Source: Bordetella parapertussis (lineage in GTDB: Bacteria; Pseudomonadota; Gammaproteobacteria; Burkholderiales; Thiobacillaceae). From it: DNA of 35,836 bases. The first letter of the stretch is position 1. Each line of letters begins with the position of its first letter. The DNA lies in NCBI GenBank assembly GCA_945890495.1, contig CAMDCO010000020.1, positions 1 through 35,836 of the forward strand, in the 5' to 3' direction. The notes below the pieces were generated by a model, which saw nothing but the letters and a program-made list of their open reading frames with translations, ran no database searches and was not told where the DNA came from. Positions 6,721-13,911 of this stretch are shown one piece after another. A program made the position numbers and the translations under genes.

Positions 6721-8860
6721 GCGTTGTCTCCTCCATCAGGGGCAGCATGATGTGAATGGCTGCGCCGTGCGGGTTGGCATTATGCACCGCAATGCGGCCC
6801 TGATGATCGTCCACAATGCGTTTGACAATCGACATGCCCAGGCCCGAACCTTTTGGCTTGGTGGTCGCGTAGGGCTCGTACAGGTGAGCCATCTGCCGCT
6901 CAGTAAATCCGGGGCCGTTGTCCTCTACGCAGAGACAGACGCCCCCTTCCACAACCTCGGTGCGAATGACGATCCGTGGCGCATCAACAGGCTCCGTCGC
7001 CTCGAAGGCGTTCTTTATCAAGTTGACCAACACCCGGTTCAGCAAACCGCGGTCGGCGGCAACGGCCGGCAAGCCCGGGGTCAGTTCCACATGCAGATCT
7101 GCATGCCCCGCGTAGAGGGGCAACACCTCCTCCACGAGAGCATTAAGATCAAGGCGGCGAATCATCGGGGCCGGGATGCGCGCATATTGAGAGAACTCAT
7201 CGACCAGATTGCGAATCTGTTCGACCTGCTGAATGACGGTTCCCGAGGCCTGCTCCAACAACTTGCGCTGCGCCGGTTCCAGCTTGTCCGCCAAGCGATA
7301 CTGCAAGCGTTCGATGGACAGCTGTATAGGGGTGAGCGGGTTCTTGACCTCGTGCGCCAAACGACGCGCGACCTCGCTCCAAGCCTCCACCTTCTGCGCC
7401 TTGAGCAGGTGAGTAATATCATCGAAAACCAAGGCGTATTCGGGTGTCTCGCTGGCGGCAATCTGCGTGCCACGCAGCAACAGAATATGTTCGACATCAC
7501 CCACCCGATATACAAAATGGGGTTCCCGCCAAAATTGTTCCACCTTGGATGGGGGCTTCGTTTGGCCATTTGCGTTCGCCATGCGCACAAAGCGGGCCTC
7601 CGTCACCTCACCAAACCCGCGCAACTCTGAACCCTCCAGCCCCCATTCATGCGGCATCAAGCCTTCCAGTTGGCTGGCGGGATAGCTCAAAACCGTTTCG
7701 GCGTATTCATTGACCAAGCGAACCCTGAACTGACTATCCAGGGTAATGACGCCCGTACTTAGGCTCTCCAGCAGGTCCTCCAGATAGACCTTGCCCTGCT
7801 GTAAATGGGCCTCCTTACGCGCCAACTCCGTCGCCATGCCATTGAAGCCGTGAATCAGTTGTCCAAGCTCGTCCCGGCTATTCAGGGTCTCGGGCAAGGG
7901 TTCGTAGGCGCCCCTAGCCACCGCACGCTGCCCTTGGCCCAAGCTGCGCAAGGGCGCCACCCAGCGCTCGGCAAAGATCATGGCAAAGGCCAAAGCCGCG
8001 AACAAGGACAACAGCAGCACCAGCCCCAGCACCAGGAACTGCATCCAACCCAGATTGCGCGCCTCCCGGCGGACCAGGTCCCGGCCCTCCTTGGCACTCG
8101 TGTCCATCCGATCAAGGAAACTGGACAGCTCCTTATCGCCCACGGCGCGCTGAATGTAGAGGAAGAAGGGGGGCTGGCTAATCTTCTCCGGCTCCACCTG
8201 ATACAACACCTTCATCTGCCATTCCCGGCCGGAGTCGCGCTCGATCTTTGCCCAATAGCCGCTCCGTGCAGCCCCAATAAAGGCCTCAGCAGGCGGTTTA
8301 GAGGTCACCAGTTCATAGCCCGCGCCACGATAAGCGGTTTCCTCGCGGCGCGCATCGTAAAGGGCAATACGATCGATTTTGTGGGTCTGGGACAGGGCTG
8401 TTAACTGACTACTACGCCGCTCCGGGGCCATCTCGGCCAATTGATGGCCAATCAAGCGGCCATCTTCGCGCTGCCCACGCAGTTTGTCTTCGAGCATGCG
8501 CTCGCGCAACTCGGTGGCCGATTGCTGCACGGCGTCATACTGTTTTAGGAACCAAGTGTTAACGCTGTATGTCAGCAGCAGGCCCGACACCACAAAGAGG
8601 ATCAACCCTGGCACCAAGGCCATCAGCGCCAGTTGGCGAAAGGCCCGCAGAATGAGACCCGAGCCAAAGGCCCGGCGGCGCAGACGAATGAAAAGCCGGG
8701 ACAACTGCCAGACAAGGAGGGCCATGAACGACACCAAACCCACCGCCACCACCGCCATCGCCGGGAGAAAATATTCCTCGCCTCCCTGTGTCGTCGCATA
8801 AAGCAGCCCCGCGATGGCCAGCACGCCAAAAAGGATGCTGGCAATAACGGCCTTGATCAA
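6713..8860 (-). CDS. NtrY-like membrane sensor histidine kinase
   Basis: Membrane-bound histidine kinase, the evident partner of the downstream response regulator. In order: three N-terminal membrane helices (roughly 4-24, 31-55, 77-101), an extracytoplasmic region, a fourth helix near 275-300, a HAMP linker, a PAS domain (from LLESLSTGVITLD), HisKA with RRLAHEVKNPLTPIQL (phospho-acceptor His503), then HATPase with N box NLIKNAFEA, G1 DNGPGF and GSGLGMSIVKRI. I set the start at a TTG (8858-8860). It has GGAGG at 8873-8869, eight bases upstream, and forms a TTGA overlap with the preceding stop. A longer TTG start at 8884 lacks such a site. The signal is unknown; NtrY homologues have been tied to nitrogen and redox sensing. 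Confidence 0.92.
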   Translation of the reverse strand: MIKAVIASILFGVLAIAGLLYATTQGGEEYFLPAMAVVAVGLVSFMALLVWQLSRLFIRLRRRAFGSGLILRAFRQLALMALVPGLILFVVSGLLLTYSVNTWFLKQYDAVQQSATELRERMLEDKLRGQREDGRLIGHQLAEMAPERRSSQLTALSQTHKIDRIALYDARREETAYRGAGYELVTSKPPAEAFIGAARSGYWAKIERDSGREWQMKVLYQVEPEKISQPPFFLYIQRAVGDKELSSFLDRMDTSAKEGRDLVRREARNLGWMQFLVLGLVLLLSLFAALAFAMIFAERWVAPLRSLGQGQRAVARGAYEPLPETLNSRDELGQLIHGFNGMATELARKEAHLQQGKVYLEDLLESLSTGVITLDSQFRVRLVNEYAETVLSYPASQLEGLMPHEWGLEGSELRGFGEVTEARFVRMANANGQTKPPSKVEQFWREPHFVYRVGDVEHILLLRGTQIAASETPEYALVFDDITHLLKAQKVEAWSEVARRLAHEVKNPLTPIQLSIERLQYRLADKLEPAQRKLLEQASGTVIQQVEQIRNLVDEFSQYARIPAPMIRRLDLNALVEEVLPLYAGHADLHVELTPGLPAVAADRGLLNRVLVNLIKNAFEATEPVDAPRIVIRTEVVEGGVCLCVEDNGPGFTERQMAHLYEPYATTKPKGSGLGMSIVKRIVDDHQGRIAVHNANPHGAAIHIMLPLMEETTRE

Positions 8861-9429
8861 AGGTTTGGCCTCCAGGCTAGCCAACCGGAATCGACACCCA
8901 AACTGGCATCCAACAGATTAGCCAACTGGAGCGTCTGCGGCAGGCGATTGGCCTCCAAATACAGGCGCAGACGGGCCTCATAGTTTTTTCCGGCCGCCAG
9001 GGCCCGGTGCCCCACAACCCAAGCCGAGATCGCCCCCAGTTCATGCAGGGCAGCCTCCAGGGTGTCGAAGTCCTGGGGCTCCGTTCCGATAAGCAAGCGG
9101 TACTTGTCCGCCCCGGTGCGATAGCTCAGTTGATAGCGGCGCTGTTCTGCAATCAGGTTTTCGTCCAGCCACCAATCGCGCTTCTGAAAGAGTTCGAACT
9201 CTTGGCTGAACGACAAGGTGACGCCCCGTCGCAAGGCCTCCACCGCCTTCTTCGGCAACGCCACCTGAAATTGTGCATTGAGCAACAAGGCCCCGTCTTG
9301 CCGATACAGTTGCCGTGACTCCAGCTGCACCCCGCCCGCCCAAGCACTCGTGCTAACCCAAGTCCAGGCCAAACTCAAGACGAACGCGAGCATGACGCGC
9401 CAGAGGCTACGCCTTGCGGAATCGTGCAT
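8857..9429 (-). CDS. DUF4390 exported protein
   Basis: Uncharacterised secreted protein of the DUF4390 family, commonly encoded between rsmB and an NtrY-type kinase gene in beta- and some gammaproteobacteria. From the ATG at 9427-9429 the product is 190 residues. It has a clear signal peptide: basic MHDSARRSLWR, a hydrophobic core, and cleavage after SAWA. The mature part is mixed alpha/beta with no catalytic motif I recognise. The start lies inside the end of rsmB (23-bp overlap) and the stop overlaps the kinase start. That tight coupling suggests, but does not prove, a periplasmic role linked to the sensor. An upstream in-frame start at 9483 would bury the signal peptide. Confidence 0.85.
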   Translation of the reverse strand: MHDSARRSLWRVMLAFVLSLAWTWVSTSAWAGGVQLESRQLYRQDGALLLNAQFQVALPKKAVEALRRGVTLSFSQEFELFQKRDWWLDENLIAEQRRYQLSYRTGADKYRLLIGTEPQDFDTLEAALHELGAISAWVVGHRALAAGKNYEARLRLYLEANRLPQTLQLANLLDASLGVDSGWLAWRPNL

Positions 9430-10669
9430 AAAAAAAGCCGTCGTGCGCTGCTGCCGGCAACAACTGTCCATCCTGGGCTCCATAGGTTTTCAAGTCGTCC
9501 AAAGCCTCGTGGCGGGCCTCGGGATGTGCCGCCAAAAAGGCCTCGACCTGATCCTGATTTTCCTGCCGAAAAACACTGCAGGTTGCATATAGCAATGTAC
9601 CACCGGGGCGGAGCAGCGGCCACAATGCCGCCAATAAACGCGCTTGCGACTTGGCCAATTGTGCGATATCCGCCTCACGCTTGAGCCAGCGCGCATCAGG
9701 ATGGCGGCGCACCATCCCCGAACCCGTACACGGCGCATCAAGCAGGATGCGATCAAAGGGACGACCGTCCCACCAGGCCGCTGTATCGGTAGCGTCTGCA
9801 ACCTTCAGCTCGGCCGTCAGCGACAGCCGCTCCAAGGTCTCGGCCACCCGCTGCAAGCGGCGCGGATCCGAATCGAGGGCCACCACCTCCGCCGCATGGC
9901 GCTCCAGGATATGCGCCGTCTTGCCGCCGGGCGCGGCACAGGCATCCAGCACCCGCATGCCATCCTCGACCGCCAACAGGCTCGCCGCCTGCTGCGCCGC
10001 CAGATCTTGGACCGACACCCGCCCCTCGGCAAACCCCGGCAAAACAGCCACCGGGCATGGGCGCTCAAGAATGAGGGCACACTCACCCACCCTTGAGAAA
10101 GCAATACCCTCCCGATTCAGCAAGTCGGCATATTCCGTCACCGATTGTCGACGGGTATTGACGCGCAAGGTCATGGGCGGATGGAGGGCCAAGGTAGCCA
10201 CCACCGCTGACCAGTCCTGCGGCCAGTCCCGTTGCAGGCGGGCCAGCCACCAGGCTTGCAGATTGCTGTTCGCCACCGGATCGGCGACGGCCCGCGCACT
10301 TAACTCCGCTTTACGGCGCAGAAAATTGCGCAGCACCGCATTGGCCAGCCCGCGCGCCCGTGGGGCAATGCGGGCAACGGTCTCAACCGCCTCGTTGACC
10401 GCCGCATGTGGCGGTGTCGGACTCGCATCCAGCTCATAGAGACCCACCAACAAGGGCCCGAGCAGATCGGGAGGATCCAATTCACGATTAAGCAACTGAC
10501 TCAAAAAGAATCGTAAGCGGCCCGCCAAGCGGAGGGTGCCATAGGCCAAGTCCTGGGTCGCGGCACGCTCACGCCCCGGAGGTAAGGCCTCCATCACCTC
10601 TGACAGACTGCGGCCTTCTTGCAAAACCGCTACAACAATCTCAGCGGCGCGATAACGCGGGGTAGCCAT
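9407..10669 (-). CDS. rsmB: 16S rRNA (cytosine(967)-C(5))-methyltransferase RsmB
   Basis: SAM-dependent RNA m5C methyltransferase modifying C967 of 16S rRNA. The 420-residue protein has an N-terminal NusB-like helical domain (about 1-130, with AVNEAVETVARI and ANAVLRNFLRR). The Rossmann methyltransferase domain carries the SAM motif DACAAPGGKTAHI, the proton-shuttling motif LLDAPCTGSGMVRRHPD and the catalytic cysteine in YATCSVF. I chose the ATG at 10667-10669 because AGGAACGG precedes it. The longer frame begins with a poorly supported TTG at 10699. It is separated from fmt by 150 bp containing a hairpin repeat, and overlaps the DUF4390 gene by 23 bp. Confidence 0.95.
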   Translation of the reverse strand: MATPRYRAAEIVVAVLQEGRSLSEVMEALPPGRERAATQDLAYGTLRLAGRLRFFLSQLLNRELDPPDLLGPLLVGLYELDASPTPPHAAVNEAVETVARIAPRARGLANAVLRNFLRRKAELSARAVADPVANSNLQAWWLARLQRDWPQDWSAVVATLALHPPMTLRVNTRRQSVTEYADLLNREGIAFSRVGECALILERPCPVAVLPGFAEGRVSVQDLAAQQAASLLAVEDGMRVLDACAAPGGKTAHILERHAAEVVALDSDPRRLQRVAETLERLSLTAELKVADATDTAAWWDGRPFDRILLDAPCTGSGMVRRHPDARWLKREADIAQLAKSQARLLAALWPLLRPGGTLLYATCSVFRQENQDQVEAFLAAHPEARHEALDDLKTYGAQDGQLLPAAAHDGFFYARFRKA

Positions 10670-10770
10670 GTATCCGTTCCTTTCCGTCGTCCATCTCAAC
10701 TTTCATGGCATTCATGCCACCCCAAATCATGAAACCGATTGCAGGGGGAGTCCTCGTGCCTGCCCAACCA

Positions 10771-10792
10771 GGGCAACCACAGGGGGTTGCCC
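10771..10792. repeat. Palindromic hairpin in the fmt-rsmB spacer (REP-like)
   Basis: GGGCAACC at 10771-10778 and GGTTGCCC at 10785-10792 form a perfect 8-bp stem around a 6-base loop ACAGGG, flanked by CCTGCCCAACCA on the left and CCTACG on the right. A GTAGGGGCAACC...GGTTGCCC layout resembles short intergenic palindromes scattered in many bacterial genomes. There is no T-run after the stem on the transcribed (-) strand, so it is not a textbook terminator. It could stabilise or attenuate the transcript between fmt and rsmB. It is the only copy I noticed in this window. Confidence 0.55.
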
Positions 10793-10819
10793 CTACGCCA
10801 ATGACCGTATTGTTTCACG

Positions 10820-11746
10820 CTAAACCAACACGCCACCGGCTGTCACACTTCGGCCGGCCAGAAAGGCCGCGGCTGAAAGGCGCTTGCCGCCCGCGGCCTG
10901 GACCTCCAAGAGGCGCAGGCCGCCCATCGCACAGGCCACCTCGATCCCCTCACCGTCCGCCCGCAAAACCACCCCAGGCGGTACGCCCTCGTCCTTGCTC
11001 ACCACGCCATCCGCCCGCCAAATCTTAAACGGCTCTCCCTCCAGCAGGGTCCAGGCCCCCGGCACCGGGTTATAGGCACGCACCTGACGCAGCAGCTCAA
11101 TGGCTGGCCGTTGCCAGTCGAGGCGCGCCTGTGCCTTGTCGATCTTGGCCGCGTAGGTCGCCCGCCGCTCGTCCTGCGGCTCACCAACCACTTCGGCCAA
11201 GCGCGGCAACAAGTCCACGATGGCCTCGGCCCCCAAGACCGCAAGACGGTCATGCAGTTCGCCCGCCGTTTCTTCCGCCCCAATGGTCAGCGGATAACGG
11301 GACAACATCGCGCCCGTATCCAGGCCCGCGTCCATCTGCATCAGGGTGATGCCGGTCTCGGCATCACCGGCCAAGATCGCGCGCTGGATCGGCGCCGCCC
11401 CGCGCCAGCGCGGCAACAGGGAAGCGTGGAGGTTAATGCAACCGCGGGGCGGGATATCCAGCACGGCCTGCGGCAAGATCAGGCCATAGGCCGCGACGAT
11501 CATCGCCTCTGCAGAAACCGCTCGCAAATGCGCCTGCGCCTCCACATCACGCAGGGTCGAAGGCTGATAGACCGGAAGTCCATGCTGAAGCGCCACGACC
11601 TTGACCGGACTGGGTGTGAGTTTCAGGCCCCGGCCGGAAGGTCGATCCGGCTGGGTCAGAACCAGTGCGATCGTGTGCCCAGCGGCGATCAAGGCCTTCA
11701 GGGCGCCTGCAGCAAACTCCGGTGTGCCCGCAAAGATGAGGCGCAT
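10820..11746 (-). CDS. fmt: Methionyl-tRNA formyltransferase
   Basis: Formylates initiator Met-tRNA using 10-formyl-tetrahydrofolate. The 308-residue protein begins [12 protein letters not shown] and carries the folate/catalytic signature INLHASLLPRWRGAAPIQRAI, including the Asn-His pair and SLLP. TLMQMDAGLDTGAML and the C-terminal tRNA-binding OB-like domain follow. Start choice: an in-frame GTG at 11749 is possible, but the ATG at 11744-11746 gives the standard N-terminus and overlaps the def stop as TGATG. The pairing with def is the usual one: formylation followed by deformylation of the N-terminus. Confidence 0.96.
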   Translation of the reverse strand: MRLIFAGTPEFAAGALKALIAAGHTIALVLTQPDRPSGRGLKLTPSPVKVVALQHGLPVYQPSTLRDVEAQAHLRAVSAEAMIVAAYGLILPQAVLDIPPRGCINLHASLLPRWRGAAPIQRAILAGDAETGITLMQMDAGLDTGAMLSRYPLTIGAEETAGELHDRLAVLGAEAIVDLLPRLAEVVGEPQDERRATYAAKIDKAQARLDWQRPAIELLRQVRAYNPVPGAWTLLEGEPFKIWRADGVVSKDEGVPPGVVLRADGEGIEVACAMGGLRLLEVQAAGGKRLSAAAFLAGRSVTAGGVLV

Positions 11747-12249
11747 CACATGGTCTCGCGATCAAGCTTTAGCAGTTTTTTGCGGATACGCGCCTGCTTG
11801 AGACGAGAAAGATAGTCCACGAAGACGCGGCCTTGGAGGTGATCAATCTCATGCTGGATACAGACCGCCAGCAGCCCCTCGGCCTCCAGCTCAAAGGGTT
11901 GGCCATTCAGGTCTAGCGCGCGCACCCGCAACTGCTCGGCCCGAGTCACCTTGTCATAGATGCCCGGAACCGACAGGCAACCTTCTTCGCCTTCCCTCTC
12001 CCCGGCCCGGCTCAGGATCTCCGGGTTAATCAAGGTGAGCAACTGGTTCTTTTCCTCGCTGACATCAATGACAACAAGGCTGACCTGCCGATCCACCTGG
12101 GTCGCCGCCAGGCCAATCCCCGGCGCAGCGTACATGGTCTCGGCCATATCGGCCGCAAGCTGACGCAGGGTGTCGTCCACCACGGGCACCGGCTGGGCCA
12201 CCTGCTGCAAACGCGGGTCGGGGAAATGAAGAATTTTAAGCAAGGCCAT
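11746..12249 (-). CDS. def: Peptide deformylase
   Basis: Metal-dependent hydrolase removing the N-formyl group from nascent proteins. The 167-residue protein has the three hallmark motifs. GIGLAATQV lies at residues 44-52, EGCLSVPG at 89-96 (metal ligand Cys91), and HEIDH at 133-137 (ligands His133 and His137, catalytic Glu134). It is the first gene of the leftward cluster, facing away from dprA. A TATAAT hexamer lies about 35 bp upstream of the start codon. Confidence 0.97.
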   Translation of the reverse strand: MALLKILHFPDPRLQQVAQPVPVVDDTLRQLAADMAETMYAAPGIGLAATQVDRQVSLVVIDVSEEKNQLLTLINPEILSRAGEREGEEGCLSVPGIYDKVTRAEQLRVRALDLNGQPFELEAEGLLAVCIQHEIDHLQGRVFVDYLSRLKQARIRKKLLKLDRETM

Positions 12250-12283
12250 TGCCGTTTGCGATCAGTCTGTATTTAATGTGTGC

Positions 12284-12289
12284 ATTATA
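12284..12289 (-). promoter_or_regulatory. Candidate -10 element for the def-fmt cluster
   Basis: On the - strand the dprA/def intergenic region contains a perfect TATAAT, about 35 bases upstream of the def ATG and well placed for initiation. The matching -35 is weak (a TTTCC-like hexamer at 16-17 bp), so assignment depends mainly on the -10 and its position. The same spacer must also hold the dprA promoter, for which I see no convincing hexamer pair. Confidence 0.4.
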
Positions 12290-12325
12290 GCGGGAGGGGC
12301 CCGCCCGGAAAGCCGCCCACACACA

Positions 12326-13399
12326 ATGCCTGTCAACGCCGAAAGTGAACTCTGGTTGCGCCTGGAAGCCGTTCCCGGTCTGGGCCCGGAGGCTGTTCTG
12401 CGCCTTTTGAGCGCCTTCGACAGCGTGGCCACCCTCTGTGCCGCCAGCCAACCCACCCTCGCCGCATTGATTGGTGCAGCCCGTGCCACCGCACTACGCA
12501 GCGCAGAAGCGGACGACGCCGTACGCAGCGGCCTGAACTGGCTAGCCGCTGAGGACGCGCACCTCATCCCCATCACCGACCCTGCCTACCCCGCGGCCCT
12601 GCAGTACGCCCCCGGTTCGCCGCCTTGGCTCTATGTCAAAGGCGACCTCACCGTCCTGTCCCGCCCCCTGCTGGCCATCGTCGGCTCCCGCAAGGCCAGC
12701 GTCCAAGGGCTGCGCGATGCCGAGGCCTTTGCCGAAAGCCTCGCCGCAAGTGGCCTAACCATCGTCAGCGGCCTAGCGGACGGCATCGATACCGCCGCGC
12801 ATCGCGGAGGATTGGCGGGCAACGGCAGCGGAGTTGCCGTGGTCGGCACAGGGCTGGATCGTGTCTATCCGGCTAGGAACCGCGCCCTCGCGCATGAAAT
12901 TGCCCACGGCGGGGCCCTCGTTTCCGAATTTCCCATTGGCACACCGCCGCGTCCGGGCCACTTTCCGCGCCGCAACCGCATCATCAGCGGACTATCGCTC
13001 GGGGTGTTGGTGATCGAAGCCGCCCTTGAATCCGGCTCTCTTATTACCGCCCGGCTGGCCGGCGAACAAGGCCGCGAGGTGTTTGCCCTGCCAGGCTCCA
13101 TCCATAATCCATTGACGCGAGGGTGCCACCGCCTGATCCGCGACGGCGCCAAGCTGGTCGAATCCGCCAATGACATCCTCGAAGATTTGCAGCTTCCACC
13201 CACCGCCGCTGCAACCCCCCTTGATCCGGCCCCCGCCTGCGCGCTGCTGGCCTTGTTGAACAACGAGCCGCTGGGTCTGGATCAACTCCAAGAACGCAGT
13301 GGCTTGACGGTCGATAACCTATCGGCCATGCTACTTACGCACGAGCTGGAAGGTCGCGTGGCCTCTCTGCCCGGTGGAATGTTCCAGCGCCTCTACTAA
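12326..13399 (+). CDS. dprA: DNA processing protein DprA
   Basis: Single-stranded-DNA-binding protein that loads RecA onto incoming DNA during natural transformation; it is also widespread in bacteria not known to be competent. The 357-residue protein has an N-terminal helix-hairpin-helix-like domain (LRLEAVPGLGPEAVLRLL). The Rossmann core carries IVGSRKASVQGL, TIVSGLADGIDTAAH and VIEAALESGSLITARLA. The C-terminal winged-helix part is also present. I chose the ATG at 12326, which yields the usual N-terminus; a GTG at 12278 would add 16 unrelated residues. It heads dprA-smg-topB, opposite to the expected direction of the replication fork. Confidence 0.94.
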   Translation: MPVNAESELWLRLEAVPGLGPEAVLRLLSAFDSVATLCAASQPTLAALIGAARATALRSAEADDAVRSGLNWLAAEDAHLIPITDPAYPAALQYAPGSPPWLYVKGDLTVLSRPLLAIVGSRKASVQGLRDAEAFAESLAASGLTIVSGLADGIDTAAHRGGLAGNGSGVAVVGTGLDRVYPARNRALAHEIAHGGALVSEFPIGTPPRPGHFPRRNRIISGLSLGVLVIEAALESGSLITARLAGEQGREVFALPGSIHNPLTRGCHRLIRDGAKLVESANDILEDLQLPPTAAATPLDPAPACALLALLNNEPLGLDQLQERSGLTVDNLSAMLLTHELEGRVASLPGGMFQRLY

Positions 13400-13411
13400 T
13401 TGATTGCCAAT

Positions 13412-13867
13412 ATGTTCGATATCCTCCTCTACCTCTACGACAATTATCTGGTGACCGACCGGGCGCCCGACAATGATCTCCTGTCCAGCAAGCTCAGCGC
13501 GGTGGGGTTTGATGCCGACGATATCGACCGTGCCCTCAATTGGCTGGAGGCGATGAACCAGCTCTCGGACACCGAGCCCTATCCCGACAGCCAATCGACC
13601 CGCTGCTACACCGCCTATGAGCAACAGCGGCTCGCCGTTGAGGGGATCGATTTCCTGTTCTTCCTAGAGGCCTCCGGCCTGCTACCGGCCCACGCTCGGG
13701 AGTGGATCGTTGATCGCGCCCTGGCCCTGGAAGACGCCGAGGTCTCCGCGCAGAAGATCAAGTGGATCGCCCTTCTGGCCATCAACCGCTTGCACGGGCC
13801 TGGCGATGCCTTGTGGCTGGAAGACTTGGTGCGTGACGAGGCTGATTACCAGCCTACGCTGCACTAA
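13412..13867 (+). CDS. smg: Smg family protein (DUF494)
   Basis: Smg/DUF494 protein of unknown function, regularly found downstream of dprA in proteobacteria. The 151-residue product starts MFDILLYLYDNYL and matches the family through LLSSKLSAVGFDADDIDRALNWLEAM, RCYTAYEQQRL and the C-terminal ALEDAEVSAQKIKWIALLAI segment. I chose the ATG at 13412, the family-standard N-terminus. The open frame reaches back to a TTG at 13400 immediately after the dprA stop. The protein is acidic with no signal peptide or membrane helix. No catalytic motif is evident. Confidence 0.88.
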   Translation: MFDILLYLYDNYLVTDRAPDNDLLSSKLSAVGFDADDIDRALNWLEAMNQLSDTEPYPDSQSTRCYTAYEQQRLAVEGIDFLFFLEASGLLPAHAREWIVDRALALEDAEVSAQKIKWIALLAINRLHGPGDALWLEDLVRDEADYQPTLH

Positions 13868-13911
13868 TCCAAACCCCACTACCCCTAATCTGACCTCCAC
13901 GAAGGCCCCCC

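Noticed and set aside
6752-7630. 292-residue frame on the + strand antisense to the NtrY-like kinase
   Set aside because: It covers the HisKA/HATPase coding region in a shadow frame; no recognisable domain and no start signals.
10811-10826. Third parS-like sequence TGTTTCACGCTAAACC at the fmt stop
   Set aside because: It matches canonical parS at only 13 of 16 positions, with losses in the right half-site; not comparable to the two 15/16 sites.
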